Part shown: positions 44,204 to 56,266 of the stretch, one piece after another | Position numbering within the stretch: the first letter of the stretch is position 1 | Layout of the letters: every line of letters starts with the position of its first letter | Source: Enoplolaimus lenunculus | Lineage: Eukaryota; Nematoda; Enoplea; Enoplida; Thoracostomopsidae | Length of the DNA: 64,000 nt | Direction: 5' to 3' | Assembly (NCBI GenBank): GCA_030248215.1 | Contig: JASANG010000327.1 | Span: forward strand, 1 to 64,000 | Position numbers and translations under genes: made by a program | Notes under the pieces: generated by a model | What the model saw: only the letters and a program-made list of their open reading frames with translations | What the model was told of the DNA's origin: nothing | Databases searched by the model: none

Positions 44204-45522
44204 GCAGTATTGCGTCGCTGTTGTCATGACTTTGCAAATATTTTTAAAATCATGAAAACATGAAGCCTATTAAAGTTTTGTAATACATGCGCTTTAGGTT
44301 ACTTCTGCCCACAGGCTCTGGCATAGACTTAGGCTTTAGAATAAAACTTTCATGCTTAGGTTTAAGAAAACAGATTCCTTCGCGTAAGCCTTAAGCCTTA
44401 GTCTTTTGCTAAGCCTGAACATGAGCCCAAATCAATACATAAGTCTTAATCTTAAATGTTGGGGGAAAGTTGACATGAGTCAATAAATTTATAGACCCGA
44501 ATCCCAATGCGGATATTCGTGGACCAGTCGAGCCTTATAGTTTTGGCTCTCATGCAGATTTTAGCAGCTTGAAGAAAATATGTGAACAAAATGGTGCAAT
44601 GCAAAAACGAACGCTGAACGAATTGATGTGTTGAGTAGTACTTTACACGAGTCACGCGTCGTCATTCAGAGCCCCAGCAGGTATATTCAGAGGGTGCATT
44701 TGCACTCCTTCGAATACTCTGAACAATTTTTTTATAAAATTATAGTGTAATTTGTACAATATTGTGAATGATATTTCGGCTCTTGTACGCTTCGTCCCAC
44801 AAGACTTACGCTTTGGCTTAGGTTTAGGTTTAGCTACTGAAAAAGGCTTATCTAAGACTAAGCCGCACATTTTCCAAGATGTTTACTTGAGCCTAAGTGT
44901 AAGCTTAAAAACTCGTTGATAATTAAGTATGGTGGAAGTATATACAAATGCCCAAATTTTGTTTCCACAAAAGCTAAAATTTACATATAGAAACAAGTTT
45001 GCGCACAGATCGAAGGTTAATACCACTGCAAAATAACCAGTACTTCTATGAAACAGAGAACACCAACAAAGTCTTGCAAATACCATTTCATTATATTGAT
45101 TACAGTAAGCGACTGTTTGGCAAAGTGTCAGGTGGTCTACAAACAAGTGTGTGGCCCTTATGCATAAAATTTTTCATTCCATGTCGCGGGTCGTCTGGCA
45201 AAATTTTCTCAACCAAACAGCATATCAGGCTGCCCGCGTCCGCCCTATTGCTGCTGCGCATGTGTTAAAAACCATGTTCTAAGTAAGAACGAAATTTCGT
45301 CATTACAGCTGGACTTACAGGTATTAATAATGTTCGCTATTTTTATGGTTAAAAATATAACTGTTTAAGTCATAAAGGTTCATTTATGATTTGCGTCGTT
45401 AACTTTATTACATCACATCTGTGATTATGTTTTTGGACATTAAAGCGGTGACCTACACGTTGATTTAACGTTTTTCATGATTATATCTGCCGCCGTAAGG
45501 GTCAGGCGTTGAATCCATCATA
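44204..45522. other. No gene; two TTAGGC-type clusters
   Basis: Irregular TTAGGC/GCCTAA clusters at ~44285-44455 and ~44808-44910. A short hairpin (TATTCAGAGGGTGCA / TGCACTCC..GAATACTC) lies near 44683-44725. No gene. Confidence 0.5.
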
Positions 45523-45730
45523 CACTGCAAAAATGGTGAGTCAAATTGACTCCCTCTGAAATAGGCTCTACGGGACTACACAAACTGAGTCAAATTAGAC
45601 TCCGCCAGAGTCAAATTCGAATCACTTAGTCGCACGTTTGACTCTGGCAGAGTCGAATTTGACTCAGTTTGTGTAGTCCCATAGAGCCTATTTCGGAGGG
45701 AGTCAATTTGACTCAATATTTTTTGCAGTG
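45523..45730. mobile_element. Hairpin MITE family D, copy 4
   Basis: Ends CACTGCAAAAATGGTGAG and GACTCAATATTTTTTGCAGTG-like. Near-palindromic over ~208 bp. Confidence 0.95.
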
Positions 45731-46149
45731 CACAGGGTCGATATCTATCGAGTTATGGCAATAAAGGCAAGTTAGTTTGGTGTGATAAATGGCTGAGCCG
45801 TCGGAGTATGTTTTGTAACTTCGCCGAATCCAGCGAACAATACCAAACATCGTAGGTAAGACCCTGCTAACATAGATCCGAGTTTTAATTATTCTGATTT
45901 ATAGAGCAAATTTGAAAGTTCAAAAGTTAAATTATTTTGAATTCAGTTCAACTCATAATTGCAACTATAAACCTAGGTTGCCGACTTTTAATTGTGCTAA
46001 TTAGAAGTGCAATAGCGTTTCAACAATAGGCTTTAGTTTAATTTTTTGTGTTTACATTCGAAAATTTTCACCTCTCAACCAATGGTAGCGCTTTTGAAAC
46101 AAATAAGTTGAACGCCAATTAAACAAAGGTTAAAACCCGCGTTCAGAAA
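45731..46149. other. No feature recognised
   Basis: AT-rich spacer. Confidence 0.4.
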
Positions 46150-46229
46150 TGAATCCTTATGCTTAGGTTTTGGCTTAGGCTTAGGAGCATGCTTATACTA
46201 CGATTACGGCCCTGTTGTTTACATTGGTC
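46150..46229 (-). mobile_element. MITE family G, right-hand part
   Basis: CTTATGCTTAGG, GGCTTAGGCTTAGG, then GCCCTGTTGTTTACATTGG. The other end is absent. Confidence 0.65.
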
Positions 46230-46498
46230 GGAACTGAGATTAAGCAGAGTGAACATGAGGCTATTGTAGTAAACGAGTCGAGTAAGTCAACGATAAAAGT
46301 TAAATCTAAGTAAAAAATTTCGAATTTTTTATAAGTAAGCTGTGTGAAAATTCATATAAAATATTGGTTTTGGGAGAAAATTGATTAAATATGCATACTG
46401 AACGTAATCAAAACCAAAGCCCCTAACATATGCCATGATCCATTCAATCAATATGAATAAGAAAACAGTATTTTTAGATGCTCAGTTCAACTGAAATG

Positions 46499-46844
46499 GG
46501 TTTTTTTCGGTTATTCTCTTTCGCCCGGCGTTTGCCCAAAAATGGTTGAATTTTGAAATTTTTTTTGCATATTTGAGCTTCTCATGACGTCCCCTGATCA
46601 CTCCACACGTAAATTAGAATTTTGGAAAAATTCGAGTATATAATTAGTCTAACTGTGCGACAAAAACATTTTTTTGAATCCCAAGGAATGACCTTGGGAC
46701 CTTAAAAATAGATTTTTCGAAAAATTCAAAATTGAGCGTAAAATAATCAGGCGCTGGCATGAGAAGCACAAAATATGCAAAACTGTTCAAAATCTAACCA
46801 TTGTTGGGCAAACGCCGGCTAAAATGAACAAAGGAAAACACCAC
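46499..46844. mobile_element. Family I element with ~80-bp inverted ends
   Basis: The arms share GCCGGCGTTTGCCCAAnAATGG, GTTnATTTTGAA and TTGCATATTT..GCTTCTCATG. Flanks AACTGAAATG and AGCTGAAAATG may be a ~9-bp target duplication. No coding content. Confidence 0.8.
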
Positions 46845-47017
46845 AGCTGAAAATGCTAAACACCAAATAATTTCTAAAATGCCGAAACAGTTCACACGCA
46901 ATCGTATATATCTATTCCAGCAATCTGACACTTAATTCGTACATGCAAAAAACCATTGTAATTTTAGATGTAACAAAATAAACGGATTTGTTTCAAACAT
47001 TTCCGCTTCAAAAGACT

Positions 47018-47219
47018 GGCCCATGTATAGTATAGGACCGGAACAGTAGTATAGAGATATTCCTAAACCTAAGCGTAAGCCTAAGCCTAAGCCTAAGCGT
47101 AAGGATGAGGATATTCCTAAGCCTAAGCCTAAGCCTGAGCAAAAATTTAGTGTAAATCTTAAACTGACTCTGTTACATCCCCTCTGGAAAACTATCCGGC
47201 CCTGTTCTATACACGGGCC
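47018..47219 (+). mobile_element. MITE family G, copy 12 (hAT-like)
   Basis: Ends GGCCCATGTATAGTATAGG and GTTCTATACACGGGCC. The perfect 8-bp target duplication AAAAGACT (47010-47017, 47220-47227) flanks it. CCTAAGCC tandem core. Confidence 0.95.
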
Positions 47220-47227
47220 AAAAGACT

Positions 47228-47722
47228 TAATATCAGGTTTCAACCTTGTTACGTAAAAATACACGTCGTTCAATCATGCATGTATGGCGCAGATAAACAA
47301 ATTTTTCAAATTACTTTGGTTAAAAACCTTATATTGACTTTATATTTATCGTAGATTCCATCTGCACTTCAGAAAATATAATAAATAAATACTACTGATA
47401 GCATTCGTTGCAACTGTCGGATACAACTAGTTCCAAGCCCAATTTTTAGGCCAAAACAAATACACTCTGAACGCGGAGTTGCCACACCCCCGGTCAAAAT
47501 AGACGGTCCACTAACTTGTTCGGACCAAACTGAATATACTCTAAAGTCGTTTTCGTGCCCTTGGCCCAAGTAGGAGGTCCGTCAGCTTTTTTTGAGCCAA
47601 ACTTGCCGTATCCCCTGCCCAAATTTGAGGTGCCCCAACCGTGAAATCCACTTGTGGTGGCTTTGCCTATACTTAAGTTCACATTTTAATTCGCTTTCAC
47701 TAATCAAAGTGTTCCGAAATAG
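47228..47722. other. No gene recognised
   Basis: Two short minus-strand frames here have products with locally similar segments, but no gene is supported. Confidence 0.4.
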
Positions 47723-47730
47723 GCTTCTAG

Positions 47731-47827
47731 CAGGGTGCAACCGGGAAATGAAAAATACCGAAGCCTGAGCCGGAAGTCGATTTTCTGCCGGAGCCGGAGC
47801 CTGAGGCAGTCCTCTGGTTGCACCCTG
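47731..47827. mobile_element. MITE family Q, copy 3 (97 bp, hAT-like)
   Basis: Ends CAGGGTGCAACCGG and CTGGTTGCACCCTG. The perfect 8-bp target duplication GCTTCTAG (47723-47730, 47828-47835) fixes its borders and defines the family. Confidence 0.95.
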
Positions 47828-47835
47828 GCTTCTAG

Positions 47836-48123
47836 ATTTAAATTTATACAATATTTCAAGTTAAAGGTTTATCTTGATTGCAAAATTTACATTTTTATTT
47901 CGTTGGTAGGTAGTTTCTCCACACATTAGAGCTGAGGCCGTTGCAAATAAGTGTTCTTAACCAAGTGTTAGGTTCTGCAGGAACTTAAGAATTAGCGGAA
48001 AATCAAAATTTGGCTATTACGCATTCAATATGTCGGATTTTCAGCTTTCAACATAAGCGATAGAGAAGTTTATTTTACCATTTATTTATTACAAAAACAT
48101 TTATTTAATTAATTAGCCTCGTT
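47836..48123. other. No feature recognised
   Basis: AT-rich spacer. Confidence 0.4.
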
Positions 48124-48328
48124 CACTAGCGAATCCAGAAGGAGGCACGGGGGATGGCGTACGCCCCGTGTCACAAAAGTTTTCGAAATAAAATGGCAAG
48201 GCGCCCCCCTTCAGAACATTTTTTGCTATAAAACGCTACTTAATGTCCCTACCTTACATTTTCCCCTCAGAAAATTAGCACATATATAGCATACAGTAAC
48301 AAAATACGTTTCATATTTATTGCCAGCC
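48124..48328 (+). mobile_element. MITE family B, copy 5 (right end missing)
   Basis: Left CACTAGCGAATCCAGAAGG and interior GTACGCCCCGTGTCACAAAA, colinear with copy 2. The right terminus was not found. Confidence 0.7.
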
Positions 48329-48734
48329 CACAGCCAACTGTGGTTAATAAGGATAATACACTTTTACCACAAGATTTACCTGTAACAATACATTGCAGGT
48401 AACGTAGCTAATACTGGAATATTTAATGTTGAACACCTCCCTCCCCTCTATGTTAGTTGTACTCAAACACTTTTGAATCAAAATTTGGTCCCTATAAAGG
48501 TTAATTATTTTTATAACGGCTATTTAGCACCTGTTGCCAGCTGATGACAGCCCCAGAAACTTTGGAAATTTTTTAAGAACTTCGTTTACTATTACTTTAC
48601 TACTATATGAAATATCATAAATGTCGCTGTCAACAAAGGTTGCTTGTTTAATCACCTATTATTGCTAACTGGCCCTAGATGCTACATTAAGTTGACTATG
48701 ATTTCTAGATGTTGATTTTTAGACAGGGATCAGT

Positions 48735-48902
48735 CGTGCCCATGGTGAGAATTAGGCCAGGAAAAGGGGCTCAACACACAGTGAAACAATTTTGGCCCTC
48801 CCTGCAAAAATTTTAAGCTTTCTAGTAAGTCTTCAAAAACCCTTGTCTGCCGCTCCTGAAAAGTTTTTATGCCATCCTAGCAAGGTGAACCGGTTGCGGG
48901 CC
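48735..48902 (+). mobile_element. MITE family A, copy 13
   Basis: Left end eroded; right GGTGAACCGGTTGCGGGCC. The core has CCGCTCCTGAAAAGTTTTTA. Confidence 0.7.
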
Positions 48903-49595
48903 TGGAGTCAGTTCACTGGAATTTGCGCTCTCATTTCACGGTTTATTCATTCTATACGCTAACTTGCAGTGTAACATCTTTGGTTTATTTAATTTCGGGT
49001 ATCCAGTTGATTTACTGAATTATATATTTGGTGTAGAATATAAAAACGACCGTATGTTTAAGGCAGTCTTCAGATCAAACTTGGCCACGTTTGTAACCAA
49101 CGTGTATTGAACTTTAGAAGTTAAATTAAAAAAATGCTTTATAAAAAGTGCGTCACAGAATTGATTTATTGATTTCAAATTGAAATCAACATTTTAAATA
49201 TTAAAGATCGTAGTTAAATTTAGAATTAATTGGCCCATTCCTGTACAGACCGGATATCCGGTGTGAAACCATAATATACAGATCAATCATAAAAAAATTT
49301 GACACAAAAACGAATTTTATAGTCAGCCAGTGAAAATGATTAGTGCAGTGTTTGCAACTTAATCACAAATAAACGTTTATGGTCCTTGACTAAAGTTTAG
49401 TAAACTGCAACAGAAAATGTTAAACAATTGAACATTGGTTTTTTATGATTCGGTAATTCTGAGGCAAGAGTATGCAACTTGTTTTTTATATGGCCCAAAA
49501 ATGTACCAGGGCACGTTTTATTTTTGCCTTATCCCACCGAATTCTTTGGGGATGGGGAAAGAATAGATCTCACATTTAATTAATGCTGGCCTGGC
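48903..49595. other. No gene recognised
   Basis: AT-rich spacer. Confidence 0.4.
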
Positions 49596-50067
49596 CAGTG
49601 GCGGATGTAGAAATTTCTAGTGGGGGGATGCACATGTAGAAAATGTTAAGGTTTGGCACATGTTCAGGTCCCTCCCAATATCCTGAGTAATATTCCAATT
49701 TCCCAAAATCCTAATTTCCCGGGTAATGCCCAGTTTCGCAAAACCTTAGGCTATTCAGAAGTTTTGGTTTAGACTCAGGTTTAGGCATAAAGCTTAAGCC
49801 TACGCTTTAGGCTAAAGTTTCAGTGTAGGCTTAGGTTTGCGAATAGGCTATAAGTCTATAGGCAGACGGATGCAGGAAACTAGTCAAAGCATATAGAATA
49901 TTAGTTGTGCTGAGTTTCGGGGCGAAGTCGCTAAACAACTGTGAAATTTTGAGATATCGAAACATAAATTTGCATTGCAAGTTCGATTTTAACCCTGAAA
50001 AAAACTATAATCGGCAGACGGTGGGGGGATGCATCCCTCCACCCCCTCCTCGCAGGATCCGCCCTTG
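49596..50067 (+). mobile_element. MITE family B, copy 6 (~470 bp)
   Basis: Ends CAGTGGCGGATGTAGAAATT and GCAGGATCCGCCCTTG. Flanks GGCCTGGC and TACCTGGC share six of eight bases. The interior holds a TTAGGC-type cluster at ~49745-49850, absent from shorter B copies. Confidence 0.75.
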
Positions 50068-50788
50068 TACCTGGCTTTTTCGTTTAACACACTTTTTGTT
50101 GCAGCTGTATGTGAAATTGATTTATTCATATAAATTGTACACCACCCTATACGCGCGCCAGTTATTTCTTTTCCGCACAGAATGTTCCCTGTTGCATACT
50201 CTTGTTTATGGAAAGTATCCGCCCTTGATTTATTGAATGAACATAGGAGTAGAGTGAGGTTTAGACTTAGATTCCATGGCTATAATGGCTGGATTTACGT
50301 TGTGGGTAATTTATTCAAGTCAGGTGTCGGTCGAAATGTATCAAGCCAATGCCGACAGTTAAAAAGCATTTTAACGAAAGTCGACCAACGTCATTTTAGT
50401 TTTAGATTTCACAAACCAAAACAAACTCAAAATTATGCGATTTTTGTAATATAAAAGCAAGTTTGACTTAGCTGTGTGGATGTTGAAAACAGGAAAACAA
50501 TAACTGAATTTGCACGCTTGTAATTCTGGCAACAAACTGTCGAAATCAACCAGGTTGGTTGTGAATTATTTTCAAAATCACAGTCTTCAATTAACACTAT
50601 AAATAGCATAAAATGGAACCAGGGGCCGTAAACCCAATTCCACGTCAACAAGACATACCTATGTATCCTATTAAGGAATAAATGTTTTTTCGATTTCCAA
50701 GATCCAGAAGGAAATTCTAAAGCCTGTTAAAGGTTCCGTTTTCTAATCTTTGCCACAAATTTCGGGAGGATACACATGCTCTATTTAC
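50068..50788. other. No gene recognised
   Basis: The open frame at 50182-50454 (+) has no recognisable domain. Confidence 0.4.
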
Positions 50789-51017
50789 CAGGGTACAATT
50801 GGAGGTCTGTCTCCGGTTCCGACAAGTAATCGACCTTCGGCTTCGACTCTGGTTTTGGTAGGATGTCTGCCGGAGGTTGTGACTTTTTTGGTAGTGAAAT
50901 GAGCAAACATCATGAACTACCTAATGTCGCCTACCGTCAAGCTTAACCTCCGGCTCCGGCAAAATTTGTTGACTTCCGGCTCCGGCTCCGGTAATTTTCA
51001 GCTCCGGTTGCACCCTG
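50789..51017. mobile_element. MITE family Q, copy 4
   Basis: Ends CAGGGTACAATTGGAGGTC and CTCCGGTTGCACCCTG. Two CCGGCTCCGG blocks flank a shortened middle (GAACTACCTAATGTCGCC). Confidence 0.8.
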
Positions 51018-51327
51018 CTGTCTCCAACGTATTCGTTCTTGAACGGTACACCTTCAAATCACTAATCATAGTCTGCTTCATATTTGTTAAAAATTGGACA
51101 TATAAAATTCAAAAGTTTTCGCCAAGATATGCATGACACCGCTTTAAAATTCTGTAAATAAAGTAAGTTTCCCAGAGTCAGGCGAATACTAATTAGGCTC
51201 GCATTAATTAGTTGAACTGCAATTGGTCATATTTTGGCTATGCTTTTGTTTACGAACGAAAAAGTTCAAAAGTATAGCAGTGCACTGTACACAGTGTCTG
51301 GATTATCCATGCGTTTCCGCAGTGGCC
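51018..51327. other. No feature recognised
   Basis: AT-rich spacer. Confidence 0.4.
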
Positions 51328-51479
51328 AGGCCAGTAGCCAGGGGCCCAGGGGGACTCAGCCCACCTGGAAAAATCACCCCCTTAATATATTTTCGTCTTT
51401 GCTTGTATGTGAATAGAAATTGTAGTACGTCTTTCCTGAAAAATTTTCAGCCCCCCAGCAAGGTCAGCTGGCTACGGAC
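51328..51479 (+). mobile_element. MITE family A, copy 14
   Basis: Ends GGCCAGTAGCCAGGGGCC and CAGCTGGCTACGGAC. The core has GTCTTTGCTTGTATGTGAA. Confidence 0.8.
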
Positions 51480-52384
51480 ACGATGGGGCGATTCAAAAAT
51501 TAGAAATCAGTCTTAGATAAGAATGTACCTACAGGTTAAATTGTGACTATTAAAGCAACATCCAAACTTGCAATGTTACATAAGAATTGAAACAATACGT
51601 GTGTGATTAATAGGCCCTGCCTAGCAAGATAAAGCCAGTAACCACCGCTATATATATATAATAGCAAGCATCGAAATTTGAATAAAAATTAAATTATTCC
51701 CGAACGACATAAAACGCGTTCGATAAACGGCCACCGAATCAATATTTATAATTTTGCAATAAAAGCCCCATATGAATTTTCAAATTTGAATCAAAAACTT
51801 TTTTTTAAATTTTAGAAACATAGGAATATCATTTTTCATATTGATACGCTTGTAGAACGTTTTCCTTGGCCCCTAAATTTCAATTTCGAGTCATAGGATA
51901 GGCGGTTTGATTGGCGTGTACCATAGAGATATTTCAGCTTGTTTGGTGCGAATACATGCCAGAAAAACTGATATTATGAAGATAATGAAATTGCTGAAAC
52001 CCAGGACTAACACAAATGCAGGCCTATGTTCATATTTTTTTCAGTTTGGTAACATGTCCCAGTTGTAATAGTATATTTCTGATATTTACACGAATTTGTG
52101 GATATTAAATTGTGACACCAGGCCACATATTGTTAATTGGTTATTTCAAAAAACACAAACCCGTTCATAACTCAATATACTAGTGGAACATAACAATTCA
52201 AAACTGGCACGCGGGGATTCCGCGTAACTTACACGCGGGGCTGGAGAACTATTCTAGGGGCTCAAACAGTTGTTTAACCGAGTTGATCCGTTTAGCAATT
52301 TTGGCTACCGCCCCAAAAACACAACTATACGTTTTCTAACAAGTTTAGCTGTTTATGCTAAAATCCGCGAGGCGAATAGTGCAT
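51480..52384. other. No gene recognised
   Basis: AT-rich. No coding sequence or repeat was recognised. Confidence 0.4.
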
Positions 52385-52514
52385 TGGAAATTTTTTCTAA
52401 ATTTTGGTCATACAAGGGTTTTCGATGACTTACAGGCAAGTTGAAAATTTTCTAGAAGGGGCGAAAATTTTTCCACGGTGAGCTGAGCCACCTGGCCTTC
52501 CTATGGCTACGGCC
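52385..52514 (-). mobile_element. MITE family A, copy 15 (truncated)
   Basis: CATACAAGGGTTTTCGATGA, CAAGTTGAAAATTTTC and the end TATGGCTACGGCC. The left end is lost. Confidence 0.7.
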
Positions 52515-52587
52515 TGCAGCCAAGACAAAATTCAAAATTTTGTCATTCTTAAAATTTTTTCCCTTTTTACTTGTTGTCCAAACTATC

Positions 52588-53015
52588 GCACCTAAAATAG
52601 TTTTGGCCTCGACAAACATGTTGCGTTGGTTGTCGGCCAATTCAAAGTATTTATCAAACCGTGAAAGTAGGCAAAAAGCCACCCGCACAGCATTTGCTGC
52701 AGTACAGATGATCCGCAAGGTAGCCTAAATAGAAGAAGCAGGTGAGATCTTTGATTCAGGTACCAACAGCCAAGAATGCCAACGCTGGACAGAAGACATC
52801 TTTTCCAACTTACACTTGAGAACTTTTCACTAAATATCGAACGAAACGAAAACCTACTCACTGACTTAATAACTGTGGTGTGCCTCGAAACCTTGTACAC
52901 CACAATCCTTGAACTTCTTAAGACGCATCAACTACCGCAACTACGAGATGTGAAGAAACAAAGCGCCGTCACCCTCGCCTCGGATGTGGTTACCCTCAGG
53001 AAAATTTATCGATAG
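52588..53015 (+). other. Possible coding remnant, unrecognised
   Basis: The first plus frame includes NMLRWLSANSKYLSNRESRQ and stops at ~52727, just after AAG|GTAGCC, which resembles a splice donor. The second frame runs from a TTGATTCAG|GT-like acceptor through MPTLDRRHLFQLTLENF to a stop at 53015. Composition is balanced and GC is higher than the surroundings. The family is not recognised. It could be a decayed transposon gene or two exons of a host gene. Confidence 0.25.
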
Positions 53016-53860
53016 CATGAATAAATACAGTGTGTTGTTAAACAAGTTTCTCATGAGGCTCTCTGTAAAACCGCCTTACCTTATTTTAGTATCAAACCCG
53101 TGGTTTCGCACTTGGACGTACGAAGTTCACAGTCCAAAATAAACTGTGAAAAATACAAAATTTGGTTTGTAAGTGAGTACTTAACTTATCCACACATGTG
53201 AACGAGGTGATATAATTAGCCATTAGAATGAATAAAAAAACTATCGTTCATCATTTACGCAAGTTGTTGTCTACAACGCGTTTCCGGAGACGCATTCTAA
53301 GCTATTAATACTCAACAACTAAACGCATTATATCTCCCTAATAGTCTGTAAAATAGACAACTTTTCGATCAAAATTTGCCAGAGGAATAAATAATGTCGC
53401 AGCTTTTTTTACTGTATAATTTACTTCATCGTCGATTTCGTATAAGGCAACGTAAAGCGCGATCCAGGCATTGACGTAGTCAAAATTTAGAAAACGGGTG
53501 CACGGTTAAGTTCTATAAATTTTTCAAGGGGGTTTGTTTGTGTTTACAAACTGATACCGTGCCTATAAGGATCCCTGTAGCAAATTGCAAAGGAGTGCGT
53601 TGGCCTCTGAAATTCGACCCTGGCTACGCGTTTGCTCCAGGTTCAGCGGAAAAGTTTATATAATACAATTTTGTCCAAATTAATGTATATACAACTTTTT
53701 TTGCTGCATATAGCTAGTTTTAAAAATTGGCTTAGAGATCCCAGGGAAAGCAGCGACACCCACTTTCACATTCGTGCAATCGTCCATGCTTAAACTACTG
53801 GAATGCTGTAAACACAATGATGCTTTATTTGTTTAATTTACGCACAACCGTACAAGGGTA
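53016..53860. other. No gene recognised
   Basis: AT-rich spacer. Confidence 0.4.
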
Positions 53861-54063
53861 AGGGTTGCGCTATACATGACGTCCGGCGCCGTCCGTCACC
53901 GTGTGTCACCCGTACGGCGCCTCCGTCACCGTTCGTCACCCGTACAGCGCCATCCGTCACCGTGTGTCACCCGTACGGCGCCGTACGCGTTGATGGACGG
54001 CACAGGACGGTACCGGGCGGGTGACGGACGGCGGCGCACGTCAAAAAAGTATAGCGCAACCCT
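53861..54063. mobile_element. MITE family H, intact copy (~203 bp)
   Basis: Perfect inverted ends AGGGTTGCGCTATAC and GTATAGCGCAACCCT. The GC-rich interior is built of GCCGTCCGTCACC/GTACGGCGCC blocks. This is the best-preserved member of the family. Confidence 0.9.
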
Positions 54064-54579
54064 AAGATTTATTGTATGGAATGGATAATCGTCTACTCGC
54101 GGATTCAATTGAGGCACGGAGTGCCTACGCCTTCGAACAAGAATGAAAATTAAAATTTTGTATTGAGGTTTAGTAATAAAATTGCGTTTGGCTTCTGACC
54201 CGATTGGCTCGCATAATCTAGCTCCTGCCCACTTTTTCCCAACAACCTTCGGATTACACTCAGGCTAAGGCTTAGGCTTATCATTAACGCTTGGGATGTG
54301 AAAAAGGCTCACCTAAGCGTAAACGTTACCATGATCCTTTGCCTACGCCTTTACCTAAGCCTACGTCTTTAGTCTTAAATGGTGGGAAGCGTGTACAAGA
54401 GCATTTTTTCCTCATGGTATGCTTATTAGGTTTACGAACTTATAGCTAAATCTGAGAATTATTTTAAAATAACCAAATTGTCTTTCGATGTTTTCACAAA
54501 AATATAGTCGCCTTCTCCAAGAACAAGTAAAACTACAATCCACTTTGCTGTTGTAAATTCAAAATTTGCTCGTATTAAC
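54064..54579. other. No gene; TTAGGC-type cluster
   Basis: An irregular GGCTAAGGCTTAGGCTTATC / CCTACGCCTTTACCTAAGCC cluster lies at ~54255-54395. Confidence 0.5.
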
Positions 54580-54742
54580 GAGTAGCGAATCCAAAAATGT
54601 TCAAGTTTTTGATCGCAGTCCGCGTGATAAATCAAAAACTTTTAAACGCAATTTTAGTACTAATCTTTTTAATACAGAATAACGGGTTTTGAATCCTGTT
54701 GGACAGTGTACACTTGGCGGCGCCTTTTTGAATTCGCCACTG
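54580..54742 (+). mobile_element. MITE family B-like, copy 7
   Basis: Ends GAGTAGCGAATCCAAAAATG and TTTTTGAATTCGCCACTG. The interior differs from other B copies. Confidence 0.6.
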
Positions 54743-54957
54743 ATCGTATTTATTGTAAGCGATATTGCTCGTCGATACTGCTTCGTTGCTCAGAATTAAA
54801 ACGTTTCACGTACGTTTTAGAGTTTAAAATTGTACAAAAAATATTTAAGCCACAACTTATGGACGTATACAAGGGTGTATAAAAATAAATTTTTGGAAAT
54901 TTCTAAGGATACAACAGCAAACGGCAGCAATTTTACAAGTTCTAGCATAACTTGCCA

Positions 54958-55070
54958 AAGTGGGATCATAACAAATTTTCTCGCTGCTCGCTACAGTCTT
55001 TCGCAAGATTAAACGTTTACATGACTGGTTATTTATGCTTCTGAAATCAAATCCCGGTTACGCTCAGCCT
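54958..55070 (+). repeat. Repeat family J, copy 4
   Basis: CAAATTTTCTCGCTGCTCGC, then AATCAAATCCCGGTTACGC. Confidence 0.45.
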
Positions 55071-55333
55071 TATAACAACCATTTGAGTTATACACTGTGT
55101 GTCCTATGGGGTCATGGTACATTTTTTGTCCTGCGTTCGTCGTAATTTGATTTAAAGTATTTTTTTTCTACTGACAAAACTGGCTCGTTTACCCTCAACG
55201 TATAAATGAGAACAAAGTTTCTTGGTGATATGACGATGAACGTGATGTTGCATTTAAACTATTATGGGAAAACTTTGACTATTTAAAAAAACGCAATATT
55301 TCGTTTCTGGCGGAGAAAAAAAAGTGGTTGCTT

Positions 55334-55490
55334 GGATCCAGTAGTCAGAGTGGGGCCAGTGTGCCTCTGTATCTCCCTGAAGGAGTTTTGCCTTCCCTTG
55401 AAAGTTTTTAACTTGCTTGTAAGTCATCGAAACCACTTGTATGCTCTTCCTGTAAAATTTTTAGCAATGTGAGAGCTGGCTACAGGTCTG
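55334..55490 (+). mobile_element. MITE family A, copy 16
   Basis: Left GGATCCAGTAGTCAG and right GAGAGCTGGCTACAGG. The core has AACTTGCTTGTAAGTCATCG. Confidence 0.75.
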
Positions 55491-55748
55491 TGTTGGCGAA
55501 GATAAAAAGTGATTGCTTTCAGCAGAAAAGCGCAATATTGATAAAGGGTATGTGCGGTAATATCCGATAGAATTGCAAACAAACATGAATTTTATGTCAA
55601 GATGATAATAGAAAGTTGATTAAAATTATTTGATATAGAAAACACTGTACTTACGTGGTGTAATAGTACATGCACAGCGGTTAGCACTAACATCTACGCA
55701 TGGTACAAATTCTCCATGAGACATAAAAATGCCCTCAGCTCAAGCGTC

Positions 55749-55824
55749 ACTCTCCTACCACTGAGTAATCTTGGTAAACATCTCTCACATTCCAGTATCG
55801 CGGTTCGATCCCGACCCGGAAATT
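55749..55824 (+). ncRNA. tRNA-derived sequence
   Basis: An A-box-like ACTGAGTAATCTTGGTAAAC is followed by a well-formed B box, GCGGTTCGATCCCGACC. The stems are poorly kept. Likely a SINE head or tRNA pseudogene. Confidence 0.45.
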
Positions 55825-55893
55825 TAGATTTAAGATGAAATAGAAAATAATCATGAAACAAAAAGAGTGACAGACACGAATTGCTTGGGAGCT

Positions 55894-56266
55894 GTTCCCC
55901 AATACCGCTGCCCGCGTTTGACCAAAATATGGTTCGATTTTGAAAGTTTCTGCATAAAATTTTTTTCTTCAAAACATTTGACAAATTATACACCATTCGA
56001 TGCAGTTTGCGGAGCTAAATGCAGTGTTGTTAAATGTCTCGCAATCAGACTATTGGTTAATGAATTATGGTGTCGTAATAACTGATTTCGCGCCATCCTA
56101 AAATCGTTGGCAGCGCGCCAAATCAGTCGATGACTTTAAAAAAATCGAATTTTTAAAAAATTTAAATTTAGGTGTGAAATGATCAGGGGAGGTCATGAGT
56201 AGCTTAAATATGAAAAAATTTTCAAAATAGAACAGCTTTTTGGCAACGGGGGCTGGTGGGGATGTA
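55894..56266. mobile_element. Family I element, copy 3 (decayed)
   Basis: Left GCCCGCGTTTGACCAAAATA and right arm TCATGAGTAGCTTAAATATG with TTTTTGGCAACGGG, matching the two arms of 46499-46844. The middle differs. Confidence 0.6.
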
